From the NCBI GenBank assembly GCA_013368325.1, contig JAACJK010000004.1, positions 682,001 through 746,000 of the forward strand: 64,000 nucleotides of DNA. The letters run 5' to 3'. Numbering within the stretch: position 1 is the stretch's first letter; each line of letters starts with the position of its first letter. The notes below the pieces were generated by a model that worked only from the letters and a program-made list of their open reading frames with translations, was not told where the DNA came from and made no database searches. This DNA comes from Ephemerocybe angulata. Taxonomy: Eukaryota; Basidiomycota; Agaricomycetes; Agaricales; Psathyrellaceae. The translations under genes were made by a program, and so were the position numbers. This document shows positions 1-11,009 of this stretch, one piece after another.

Positions 1-1555
1 GTGCCATTTTGGGGTGGTGCCCTTAATACCCCGCTCAGCCACAACAGTTCTCGCCCTCTCCTGGAAGAGCTTTCCTGCTCTTCACCCCAGCTGCCCCACC
101 CCACTCTATTCACTGTTCGCTGAAACCCAAAATCCTATTCTGTCCAAGAACAAGCACTCACAGTAGGCAAGAGTAGCACGCATTCTGGCCGCGGCAGAAA
201 ATGAGAGAGGTCAAACCAAAGGACTCGATACGGCGAGCAAAGCAGAGCTTCTGGTATAGGGGAAGAAGGGAGAGGGAGATGCAGGAGGGGATAACTGGGT
301 TCGACAAGCACCAAGTCCAGATCATTACCTGCTTTGAGGAACTGATGTATCCTAGGTGAGCACGTCAATCTGGAGGGCCAAATGGGTGTACTCACAGGGT
401 AAAAGCCACAGTCCTAAACCTTACACATAGAGTTGGCACCCCACTCACATTGACCACTCACTAGCCAACAACATGAACCCACCAGCGATGATGCCCACAC
501 CACCAATCCCTTGTTTCCTGCTTTGCTTGAATGCTGACCCAAAACAACAACAGCGAACACACCTCGACCTCTTCGACTCCTGCATTATGGAGCACAGTGC
601 GAGAAACCATCAAAGATGTGCCCAGAATGCACAAGAACGACATCAAGGACTCACCGTGTACCCAACTAGCATCCCATCACCCACCGTACTCTGACATTCT
701 CGAGAGTCTATCACCTCGCCACTGCGAACGACAACAAATATCCATTTGGCACCAGTTCCTGGAAGGCAAAGAAAGCAAGTCAGCGCCAATATGAGCTCAA
801 CGATGCGCATCTGGCTTACCTGGGCGACCTATGCCAGGTTCGACGACAGTGGCAGAGAGCGTGAAAGGGAGTTCTAGAATGTCATAAGGTTAGTCCCCCC
901 ATTTTGATTCAATTTTTATGTGTCGCTCGGCACCTTACGAGAAATCAAAGTCTTTGGGTTCTGGTGGGAGTATGGTCGCAAGGCTGAAACTCATGCATCC
1001 CTGCTTACCTTAGGGAAGAAGGCAAGTGAGCTGCAGGAGGAGATAGCCACCAGATCATTACTATGTTCCTGAAGACCGATGGGTGGAGGAACCTCTCAAA
1101 AGGTGTAGCCAATGTAGGATTGGGGGCGGGGCTTTTGGAACTGAAAATGGAAGGGAATGGGGAACATTTTCTAGGTATGTGTTTGTGTTTCTCAATCTTG
1201 TGAATTGTGAGCCAACCACAGAATACTTTCTTCTACATGTAAAATATGCCCATCATTCTATACCATAATACCCTTGTTAGCCCGCTAAAACCGTCATCAG
1301 TGTACCTCTCCGTTCCTGCTGTGTACAGCCTTCACCCTCCAACATCTATTGCTTACCCATATCCCCACTATAGCTCCTCTGTCTCACATTCTACCCTCTT
1401 TCTGTCAGCTCTATTCACAAATCCATGTGTTCCATCTGTAAATTCGCTGGTTTGTCGTGCGTCAGTCCTCACACAGCTGCATATAAGCTGGCCACCAATT
1501 TTCAGCCTTTTGAAGGTGAACGATGGGGCGGCGCAGAGTCAGTAAGTGTCCATAA
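1..1555. other. No gene recognised
   Basis: I see only short open frames on both strands with low-complexity, Ser/Pro/Leu-rich translations and no domain motif. There is no clear tandem repeat, inverted repeat or tRNA. The stretch may be intergenic or very old transposon debris. Confidence 0.4.
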
Positions 1556-1559
1556 CTCG

Positions 1560-2155
1560 AGTTCACGATGACCAACTGACAAGTGACATCATGTAGATCA
1601 TGACATCACAGGTACAGGTACCATCAATGATGTCATGCAAATCAGGCACAGGTACCATCAATGTAGATCATGACATCATAGGTACAGGTACCATCAATAT
1701 CATTAGGCTGATGCCATCAGCAGTGGACTAGACCAATTTATCAAATGACAGCAGTGGACTAGTCCAGACAATAATGGACTAGTCCAATTTATCAATTGAC
1801 AGCAGTGGACTAGTCCAGACTATAATGGACTTGTCCAATCTATGCAAAACAGGTTGGTGGACTAGTCCACAATCAAGATTGGAAAAGTCCAATACTGGTC
1901 AAGTCCACACTGGATCAAATGGAAAAAGTCCACCTAATTGGACAAAATTCCAACCCTGGAAAAAGTCCATTAACGAAGACCCCAGACACCTGGACAAACA
2001 GTCATATCAATTGGACAAACGGACACACCAATGGACCAAAATTGGCCCAGTGGAAAAAATCCAGCATTGGACAGAACCACCAGGGACCCCCTTCTTAGGT
2101 GGGTGGACTGTCTGGTCTTGGGTACCTAAGAAGGTCCCCGGTCCAGGTGACTGAG
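1560..2155. repeat. Palindrome-rich repeat, family D
   Basis: The left third holds two to three tandem copies of a roughly 45-bp unit built on GATCATGACATCA and GGTACAGGTACCATCAA. It is followed by imperfect repeats of a roughly 60-bp unit carrying the palindrome GGACTAGTCC, then many GGACAAA / TTTGTCC and TCCAATTGGA words to about 2050. The right edge near 2095-2150 holds GGTACC-type palindromes. The layout, one short self-complementary word repeated throughout, matches families A, B and C elsewhere in the window, although the word differs. I see no coding potential and could not define terminal repeats or a target duplication. Confidence 0.55.
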
Positions 2156-3153
2156 GTGTCAGTATGCTCAATAGAGGACATCGCGTTGGCTGACAGTGAA
2201 GTCCGCGGTCTGGGTCCAAGGTCCGGTCCCCGGTCCACGCGTGGGTCAAACTTCTCCAAATGCGTCAGGGCTTGCTCGTCGTCGTTGTTTCATTTCTTTG
2301 TTCATCGCGGTCTCGTTGCTTTGCTCCAATGACAGTTATTTTCATGCTTTGAGCCCTGTTCTCTATGATAGGTCTTTCAGACCCTTCTGGTGTAAGTTGG
2401 TGGTTGTGCTTTGCCCCTTGGGTGAACATATAAAGCTAGAGGTGAGTTGCATTTTGTCTCCTACCCATCTCACGTCTCATTCAACATGGAGGAACAGCTA
2501 CCTCTAGACCCTGTTCTTACGCGACTCTCGGTATGCTTGAAGGAGGGTTGTGGACATCCGATGGGACCCTATCGTGTGTATAAGGGGGCTGGTGCAGAGA
2601 AGAACTGTGATAAGCGTGGCGCAGTTTGTCAATCGGTATGCAGTACAGTTCCTTACTATCCATGTTGTGTTCTGACACCATTGGCAGTGTACAAATAGGA
2701 CTTGTAACTGGACCAAGATCCACACTCAACCGTTCCATCTGGATGACTCGGGAGCCCTGTGTGACCGCCTCAACAACCCTGCGCTCGGCAACCGTGGAAT
2801 TCTTCGCCCTCCCTTACCTCCTACACCACCAGCTGCTACTCAAGGAAAGTGAAGGGTTGTTTGTGCAAATCCAACCTGTTTTACCGCAAGAGGAACTCGC
2901 ACCGGTGGAAACCAGCTGTGCTGTGAAGCAATGTGCCTGAATTGTTGTCGTAGCTCGTATGCGAGAGCCCTGCAGAACAGAACCGCTTGTCCAAAGTGCC
3001 GAGTTCACCCTGGGATGAATGAAGTGGCTCCTGCCCTGGTCCCTGCACCATTCCCCATGGCCACTCAATTCGACGCAGATCCTAAAACTCCGCCACGATC
3101 CATCGCACCCTTGACTCAACCTCTCTCTCGTACACCCCCGCTGACACAGCCGC

Positions 3154-3237
3154 CCCCTTCGCAGCTTGACCCAAGACTTCCTCAAATGCAACCAGCCCCT
3201 TCGCAGCTTGATCCAAGACTTCCTCACATGCAACCAG
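3154..3237 (+). repeat. Two tandem 42-bp units inside exon 2
   Basis: Two adjacent 42-bp units (3154-3195, 3196-3237) encode a 14-aa Pro/Gln/Leu-rich repeat in frame, differing at few positions. They expand the linker after the Cys-rich part of the gene. Confidence 0.85.
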
Positions 3238-3320
3238 GTCACCGAGCGGCGCGCATTCTGGCGCAGCCTCTGCTGCCAGAATGGAATGTCATCTATACTC
3301 AAGAACTGCAAGAGATGCAA

Positions 3321-3416
3321 CGCAGGAAGGGGGTCAAAGACCATGAGCAAGAAATGGATCAGATTCACCGCAGGAAGGGGGTCAAAGACCATGAGCAAGA
3401 AATGGATCAGATTCAC
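3321..3416 (+). repeat. Two tandem 48-bp units inside exon 2
   Basis: Two identical 48-bp units (3321-3368, 3369-3416) encode a 16-aa charged repeat that includes GVKDHEQEMDQIH, in frame. Identity between the copies indicates a very recent duplication. Confidence 0.9.
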
Positions 3417-4707
3417 CGCAGGACTGTCACTCTTGTCATATACCACACTGTGAGCTATCTCACCCTTATACTGTCTTGTCAAACATCACTAACACCCATC
3501 TAGTTTATGGAACCACTGCTTGAAGTTGAGGAATACATCGAGACGTACCCCAGCTTTCCATTTAGCACTTTGGTTATCATGAAGAGTCTCCCTGAAGTGA
3601 ATGATACCTCCGTTCTCGACGTCTATCAGTCGGGCAGATGGAAAACTGTTCGCATGCAAAACATCGTTCAAGCTGATACCAAGACCCGCCTCTTGATCCG
3701 CCTCCGAACCAACATCTTAAAGGGGTTGAAAGACAAGGAATGCCCAGGAATTGAGAAGGAGTATGAGCAGCAGACGGATCGTCGGCCAAGTACCCACAAG
3801 CGCGCTGCTCACATCCTTGTATCTCCGCCGAAGAAACTCTCGTCAGCCATGCCCGAGCCTCGTACTGATAAGCCAGCAACTGTGAAGAACCCTAACACTG
3901 AGGCAATGGCTGCACACTCCCAGGCTACGGAGAAACATGGTCCAGCTGCTCCGTCACGCCCCCCTCCTCCCGTAATTGCTGACGTTATCGAGCCTTCTCC
4001 ACGCTTCAAGGAGAAGCCTGTTTGGCCTGCTACATTCTACACGGTAGACATTCGAGAGGGCTTTCGCAGGATTGAGGAGCTGTGTGCTGCGGGGACTTTG
4101 CAGAGTGCTGCATTTGTGAAAGTGTTTGGATCAGTGAGCTATTCCAAGAGTACATTCTGCAAACACAAGACGGAATGGCACAACGATCCAGTCGCTCTAC
4201 GAGATGAATTCATCAGGCATTTCCGATGTTCATTCTCAACAAGCCCCGTATTGTAGATTCTCGCGCAGCTTGTTGCAGAGACCCATGAAGTAACCATCAT
4301 CGAGGAAAACAGAGAACAGATGCGGGTCTCGATGAAGCAGTGCTCGGTAGTATGAAGGAAGGGTGGACAGGGCCCAGTGTAGTACGTCTGGATCGTCTTT
4401 TGGGTGTAGTAGTTGTTGTAATACTGAGTGTGACATTCTGCAAATAGGAAGGAGACGGATGAGTGTACTGCACAGCACAAAGTATATTCGGAGGCTTACT
4501 GCGGCATTGGTATGACGTAGAGTAACCTGGGACTGGCCCAAAGTCTTGAGTAAAAACAGTGACAGGATACGTGCCATCGACTTCGCTGCAGGCCACATAA
4601 TAACTTCGTCTCACAACCAGCTTTCAAGTCCTGTCTTCTTTGTCGAAATAAAGCCCACTGGGGACTTCTGCCCTGACTTGTCTCCAGTGGCCGCGGACTG
4701 GCTAGGC

Positions 4708-5311
4708 CTGTAATTCTCAGTCCCCCACCTGTTCATGTGGACTCCATGTGAACTGCTCAGAGTCTACTGGTAGACCAGTAGACTCTGGGTATTTTATAGA
4801 CTCTAACCAATGGACTCATTGTAGAGTCCACGTAGAGTTCATACCCCCACTATCAGTCCACCCCCCCTCCACAGCCAGTCCACATCAGACTTAGAGTTTA
4901 TATCTATTCTCAAGCCAGTGGAGTCCACATAGAGTCTACATAGAGAGTCCACATGTGATCTCTACTTTTGACAGAAAGAAAATAAATGACATGCCCCAGG
5001 ATTGAACCTGAGACCTTGGAAATGGCTATTACAAAGCTTGTGGTATGAGTGTAGGCTATCTGGTCTTATATATTTTACCTTGTAATTAGGCTATATCCTA
5101 TACCTTATCCTATTTTTAGATTGCAAAGTCTGAAAATTATTTTACTGATTGTGAGACTAGTTTTCAACCAATTGCTTAGTTATTTGGCATCAATACTACA
5201 AAACAATGACAACAGTATTATATAATAAAATGATGGGACCAAAAATAGTCATTAGTGACAGTTCAGCAGTAGTCCACAATCAGTCAGTCCATGTGGAGTC
5301 CACAGAGATGA
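4708..5311 (-). repeat. Repeat family A, copy A1 (truncated)
   Basis: It begins with CTGTAATTCTCAGTCCCCC, the 'ctgt' end of family A. It continues through the AGTCCAC/GTGGACT palindrome zone, the tRNA-derived module in reverse (B box complement GGATTGAACC near 5000) and the AT-rich middle. It stops near 5311, before the other terminus. The inner edge abuts copia RNase H coding sequence, which it truncates. Confidence 0.8.
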
Positions 5312-5319
5312 GTCAGTAA

Positions 5320-7600
5320 CAATCATTTGTTTCTTGGCAGACCAGCTGACTGCTCCAGAGCCTATCTTGATAATGAAACCAGAGGTTGATTCCTCCCATT
5401 CGTGTAGTGCTGCACCTGATTCTGGTGCCAAGCTATGACTGCCTCGTAATCCTTGTTGGTATGGCCCACCAGGAGCATGGCGTGGATATTGTTCCTAGCT
5501 GAATATGTTATTTTGATAGGATGGTGTACTGGAATTAACAAGGTTAATCCATGGTGAACACCTGCTTAGACAGTCTTGGAATCAAGGGACAGGGGCTTTG
5601 GCTAGGTTTCATGTTCGGTTAGTGTCACTGTAGGCTTGGAAGAGCTCTGAGGACACCTTGTTGCCACTATCGTTATGATATATCAGCTTGAGGTTCATAG
5701 TGCCCTTGAGATAGTCAAAGACATGTTTGAGTGTCTTCCAGTAGATGAGTCCAGGATTGGAGTTGTACTGAGCAAGTTTGGCAATGGTGTATGCAATGTC
5801 TGGTTAGGTTTCAACAGCAAGATACATCAGGGCGCTGACTATGTTTATGTATAGGATACTTTTCAAAGTTTCAGTGTCACCTAGAGCCAGAACATACTTT
5901 GTAAGATGAGAGCCACTTTCTGGGTCCATCAGGATGGATACCGGGAAGCAGTCTTCCATCTTGAAGCATTTGAGCATGTTGAGGATGTACTGAGTTTGGG
6001 ATAGGTGAAAAATGCAATTGGGTTGGTCATATTTGACCTTGATGCTGAGGAGATAGGTAGTTGGGCCAAGGTTCTTAAGCTTGAAGACCTTACAAAGTGA
6101 GTCCTTCAGCCACTTGATCTCTTCTGGCTTGGTGATATAATAGTGATATTGTCGACAAAGACAGAGATGGTAATTTGAATGCCTTCCATTTCCCAAGTGT
6201 AGATGCTTGGATCCGACTTGATCTGGATGAACCCAAGTGCTTCTAGCTCCTTTGCCAACTTCTGGTACCAGAGTCTGCTACTCTGCTTCAGACCATAGAG
6301 GCCTTTCTTCAAATGACATACCTATTTCCCTCCATCAGGATGCTTGACCTCAAAACCAGAGGGCTATTTCATGTAGACCTCATAATTATCTTTAATCTTG
6401 CCATTTAGACAGGCATTGTCAATGTTGATAAACTTGATAAAGTCAGCAGTCATGGCAGCCTTGGCAGTCAGCAGTCATGGTAGCCTTGGCGAGGCCTATG
6501 TGAAGGGAGGTAAAACAAGCTGTTGGTGCCCAGATTTAATCGTAGTTCTGTCTATGGACCTGCGAGTACCTTTTGCCACTGTTGTGAACACCGGTCAGCC
6601 TACTTATTTTCTCTGATTTTCCCTTCATTTCCTTCTTGATTATTCATTCGTGCACATTCCTGTGCACTCTTGCACACTTTTTGTAAACCTTTGCACTGCC
6701 TTTCCTCTTCTGAGCCTTCCCCTCACTTCATGTACAGCATGTTCATGCTTCTTGTTCTTGTGCACAGCACGTTCACACCTTTGTTCTCAGGCACACTGCT
6801 CGTACACTGCCTTTCAGTCATATCGACTCATATGGACATCTATTATTCTCTGGATCATTCTATTGTTCTATTTTCATTATATACTTGTAGCTACTCATTT
6901 ATTATTCCCCACTTGATCTCTTTGACTATACAGGTACATAGTCACTTCACTCCTATTCTCTGTATCCTATTTACCTTTGACTATACAACTCTTGTATCTG
7001 CATCACTGCACATTGCTCATCTGACCTCTGCTCCTCTGCTTCTGCTCTCTGCTTGTTGCTTATCTGATATCAGCCAGCATCTTTGCTACAGCCACAAGTT
7101 GTGCATTGTACCAGTTGATGGTGCCATCTTCCTTGCATTTGACAAAAAAGACCCAGCGCAAACCGACTACCTTTCTTCCTCCTAGAAGCTCAACCAATTC
7201 CCAGGTGCCATTTGCAATGAGAGCATCGATCTCTGCTTGGGAAGCAGTGAACGTGAAGAAGTCTAATTTTCCTATCATCTTCCTCAGCTTTACTGGCACG
7301 CATCTCGAGATATCTTGCGCCATATGCATGGGGTTGATCTACCTGTCAGATTTGTGCACAATTAACCTTCATCCCGCTGGCATCCATGGTGCCACCTCCA
7401 TCAAGCAATTGGCCTGCATCTTCACAGCCCTGTCCCAGTCCTTCTCTGAGCTGAAAGCCTACTGGGAGGAAATCTCCACTTCTCATGCCAAACATCCACT
7501 CTCGCATATCTTTCCTAATCCAACCCCTGTACCCGGCGGGTCGATCAGGGCAACTGGCTTCAAGTCTCCCCAATCTGTCAAAGGGGTCAGTGGTAATGTG
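5320..7600 (-). pseudogene. Ty1/copia pol relic (reverse transcriptase and RNase H)
   Basis: On the minus strand, 7329-7060 encodes the start of a copia RT (NGTWELVEL, GRKVVGLRWVF). Sequence around 6430-6310 continues it, followed by KKGLYGLKQSSRLWYQKL (6312-6106) and then a frame with LKNLGPTTYLLSI and SALMYLAVET (6196-5804). Further on, near 5400, the RNase H words SGFIIKIGSGAVSWSA appear. The polymerase box reads FVDN instead of (Y/F)VDD at 6148-6153. A T-rich block of about 570 bp, roughly 6505-7078, separates the two RT parts, and about 200 bp of foreign sequence splits RNase H. Several stops and shifts make it inactive. Sequence at 7573-7346 may be the preceding hinge but is weakly supported. 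Repeat A1 cuts off the 3' end. Confidence 0.75.
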
Positions 7601-8120
7601 CAGTGCCTACCTCAGCATCCCTGATACTGACAACCCAGTTAAGAAGGTTAAGGCTATTGTGAAGTTCACCAAGCATTACAGCGAAGATATGCACAACATT
7701 CTGGCAGCGGAGGGTTATGCACCAAAACTCTACTACTGTGCGCGTGTTGTTGGGGGTGTCTACATGATTGTCATGGAATATGTGGAAGGCGAATCGATCT
7801 GGGAAAAGAGTTTCGCAAAGAAAGCCATCCTGGATGCTGTTCTTGAGGAGGTCGAGGCAGTACTGCATATCCTTCATGGCAAAGGATTTGTATTTGTGAT
7901 TTGCGGGACGCGAATGTTATATGTATTCCTGGGCCTCCAGATCAGGCTGTCCTTGTTGACTTCGATTGGGCCGGAAAGACATGGAAAGGCAGGAGAAACC
8001 AGATATCCAATTATGATCAACCTCAAGAATGGTTGGGCGGACTCTGTCAACCCCAATGGTTTTATACACAAGGATCATAATCTGTGGCAGCTCAATCACT
8101 TGAAGAGCTTGTGCAAGTAG
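7594..8120 (+). pseudogene. Protein-kinase-like relic (fungal kinase type)
   Basis: The main frame reads AIVKFTKHYSEDMH, then LAAEGYAPKLYYCARVVGG and VYMIVMEYVEGESIW, which looks like the N-lobe, beta-3 lysine and hinge of a fungal-specific kinase-like domain. Near 7895 the frame shifts by one. The displaced frame contains DLRDANVI (catalytic-loop-like) and VLVDFDWAGK (metal-binding loop, DFD in place of DFG). A second shift near 7980 returns to the first frame for NPNGFIHKDHNLWQL to the stop at 8118-8120. The N-terminal start is not visible and the 5' side abuts the copia relic. I infer a decayed host gene or captured fragment. Confidence 0.6.
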
Positions 8121-9580
8121 TATGTCAGTCTATCGTTGCACATGTAAGTTGCATGCCATCTTATCTGCTTGTACCGTTAACTGATCAGAATTTAGTTGCA
8201 CTTCTCTGTTTGTGTTGAAAGCCATTGTGTCAGGTTTTCCAACTTTCAAACCTCTCATCCTATCCATCCTGTTCGCGTAATTGTGCTTACATACCTTGGA
8301 CTGAGCCTTCTGAATTTGGCTACCTATTGAACATTTGAACCTTTAGCTTGCATATCTTACAGCCCTGCATATTTGCCCACAACCGGCGACTGCAGTGGCC
8401 AGCCATTTCTGAAGATATTCACTGCTATCCCATTCTCTTGTCCGTTTTGAAATCCATTTCTGTTATTCCCTGCCACGTACTTTGCTTTGATTTTGTCTTG
8501 TTCTCAATTCTTGTAAGTTTTGACTGAAGGCCCTCTCGGAAGACTGCTTGTGACCTCCTGAAGGTAAGCATGTGGATACAGACATTCTTCATCCTGGGAC
8601 TCAAAGCCAAAGATGAGAGATAGTATTCAATCTATTCTCTAACTCGGTGATTTTCAACTCCCCTGGACTAACCAAGAAGTAGGGGGCTAAATGAAGACGG
8701 TCAGCCTCTTCGTATTGACTGTATATAATCCTAGTAAATTAGACTTACAAATTCCTCCGTTCTATGTAATGAGGAGGGGTTGGCAAACCCTACATTTGCA
8801 CTAGAAGATTCAGCTGGGCGAGGGTGCAGAGACAGTGAGGGAAACGGCAACGAGCCAGTGGGCAGCAAAGGACTTTGATTATGGCAGGCAACAACAAAGC
8901 AATATGCATCAATATGACTATAGTTCCTCAGACAGGAGCCCATAATGCATAATTAATCATCTATTTTGACCTGCATGAGGAGGCTGAGCAATAGGCCGAT
9001 AGCCAAGAGGCCATGCAGTCATAGGTGCACCGATGATGATGATCATAATATTAACTTGAACACCCGCTTGATGTGAGGTCGTCATCTCTCCTTCGCACCA
9101 CGATGTGCCGTAAACAACTTCTTTCAATATCCGGCCACAACTTGGTGACGAGAACGATCTTCATCGGCACTGCCAAATGACACTATAACTGGCACTGCTA
9201 ATAGTCGGTAAAAACAGAATAGCTAGCTAAGAACAGACATGGCTCTGCCAGCATTATGACTAGAAACCCAGACACTGGCTGGACCTAGCAGGATCAAGAT
9301 GACTTCAGCTGAACCTGGCAGAAACAAAACCAATTTAGAAAAGCCAGACATCAAATAGCTCTGCGGGGCAGAACCAATGGACAAATGGCAGAACAGCATC
9401 AAAATTGGCACCATTTGGCCTAGATAAGCCCAGTTTAGCCATACTAAAATATAGCCATCTGCTCACCTTTCACTACTTGCCATAGGGTTGAGACATATAT
9501 AGCGCGAGAAAGACAGATGTAAATACACATATATTACGCAGCAGCTGCATTGTTACAGTGGCATAGAATATACGTGGGAG
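8121..9580. other. No gene recognised
   Basis: Short, unconvincing frames only. Around 9220-9430 the words TGGCAGAAC and GACCTAGCAGG recur loosely, which may be an old repeat. I see no domain, tRNA or inverted repeat that I can support. Confidence 0.35.
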
Positions 9581-9584
9581 GTCA

Positions 9585-10620
9585 ATTGCAGTGCGTCCAG
9601 GATGTGGGAGGTGGGAAGTAAGGAGACGTGCGGAGCGCAGGAGTTGGGAACAGAAGATGGAGGTAGGGAGGCTTGATGGTCGGGGTGCGGTAGGTGGGTT
9701 GTGGACGACCGGGACAATGGAGGTGGGATCCAGACGCCCAGAGTGCGGTAGGTGGGGTGTGGACGACTGGGACAATGGAGGTGGGACTAGGACGGCCGGA
9801 GTGTGGTAGGTGGGACTAGGACATGGCACGCCCGGAGTGTGGTAGATAGGAGATGGAGGTGGGACTAGGACACGGCACACCCGGAGTGTGGTAGGTGGGA
9901 CTAGGATCAAACTAGGATGGCCGGAATGGGGTAGGTGAGATGTGGGCACCCGGAGTGTGGTAGGTGAGATGTAGGTGCCCGGAGTGCGGTAGGTGGGACG
10001 TCGACGTCCGGGGCGATGGAGGTGGGATCCAGACATCTGGAGTGTAGTAGTTGTGTGGTAGGTGGGATCCAGACGCCTGGAGTGCAGTAGGTGGAATGTC
10101 GACGTCCGGGATGGGGTAGGTGGGATGTCGACATCCGGGATGGGGTAGGTGGGATGTCGACATCCAGAGTGTGGTAGGTGGGATGTAGGCGCCCGGAGTG
10201 CGGTAGGTGGGATGTCGACGTCCGGAATGATGGAGGTGGGATCCAGACGTCCGGAGTGTGGTAGGTGGGATCCAGACGTCCGGAGTGTGGTAGGTGGGAG
10301 GTGGGTGCCCAGAGTGTGGTAGGTGGGACGTCAATGTCCGGAGTGTGGTAGGTGGGTAGTGGGCACCCAGAGTGTGGTAGGTGGGATGTAGGCACCAGTG
10401 GGACATCGACATCCGGAGTGCGGTAGGTGGGATCAAGGTGGGATATGGACAGCGGTCTTGACTCTTGACGTTTGGGATGTGGTAGGTGGGGTTGAGGTGG
10501 GGTCTGTGCGATCGAGACAATGGAGGTGAGCGCCCTGGCATTCGGAGTGCGGTAGGTGGGGATGTGGATGACTGGAGTGTCGTAGGTCGAACAAGGACAG
10601 CCGGAGTTTGGTAGGTGGGA
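9585..10620 (-). repeat. 29-bp minisatellite array, left arm of a foldback
   Basis: About 35 head-to-tail units of 29 bp with the frame GTGYGGTAGGTGGGA followed by a variable 6-8 nt block and CCGGA. The variable block alternates among a few versions (for example TGTCGACGTC, TCCAGACGTC, TGTAGGCGCC). Long open frames through it only reflect a unit that lacks stop codons in some frames. The same unit occurs in the opposite orientation at 11,010-11,925. Confidence 0.9.
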
Positions 10621-11005
10621 TGGGGAATCGAAGTTAGGATGAAAACGGTATCATTGCAGTAGGGTGGTAATGAAAGATCAATCCAAGGAAAACAACATTT
10701 ATTTAACTTTACTTTACGTCCTCCGGGCTCCCAGAGCTTCTCGAGGATGCTCGTAGGATCGGTGTTGTCTAACTGGGTGGAAGAGAGACTGCATAATATG
10801 AGCTGAAGAACACTCCAATGAGCCATCGTCATCGAGGTTGCATCGAGGGTAGGGGTAGGAGAGGCCATCATGCAAGAATTCTCAACCGACCCGTTTTAAT
10901 ATTATGCTAAGCGCTGCATTCTTGCAACAACCTGCTATCTCCGCAGCTCTCCAAACATTTTCCATGTGGTTCTGAAACCTAAAGTCCACGCTACATCCAT
11001 TGGTA
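10621..11005. other. Unique core between the two minisatellite arms
   Basis: This non-repetitive segment of about 380 bp separates the inverted arrays. A minus-strand open frame (10,871 to about 10,640) starts with two methionines and includes LEKLWEPGGRKVKLN. I do not recognise it. It could be a fragment of a gene captured between the arms, or chance. Confidence 0.4.
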
Positions 11006-11009
11006 TTCT

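Larger units (their letters stand above)
2486..4256 (+). pseudogene. Cys-rich basidiomycete protein, three exons, in-frame TGA
   Basis: Exons are 2486-2635, 2688-3449 and 3504-4256; the introns (52 and 54 bp, GTATGC..GGCAG and GTGAGC..TCTAG) are both phase 0. The predicted protein is about 553 aa. Its N-terminal half has Cys pairs (VCLKEGCGH, CTNRTCNW, CANPTC, CCEAMCLNCC, CPKC), which suggests a zinc-binding module. A Pro-rich linker follows, containing two internal tandem duplications. The C-terminal part carries SGRWKTV.., a basic KKLS patch and a GFRRIEELCA..YSKSTFCKHK..W block. I believe this architecture belongs to a large uncharacterised Agaricomycete family, but I cannot assign a function. 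One TGA at 2850-2852 interrupts exon 2 just before CANPTC. Reading on is clean on both sides, so the copy is probably a recent pseudogene, although a sequencing error is possible. The gene is flanked by repeat D and repeat A. Confidence 0.6.

Noticed and set aside
2840..2895. An intron covering the TGA at 2850 (GTGAAG..GCAAG)
   Set aside because: It would be only about 42 bp and would remove a conserved-looking Cys pair (CANPTC), so a point mutation is more likely.
4139..4614. Overlapping minus-strand open frames of 105-120 codons
   Set aside because: They overlap each other in different frames and the 3' end of the Cys-rich gene, and show no motif.
9473..10871. Long minus-strand open frames (up to 319 codons) through the minisatellite
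   Set aside because: They are produced by a 29-bp unit that lacks stop codons; the translation is a simple His/Pro/Ser-rich repeat with no gene-like features.
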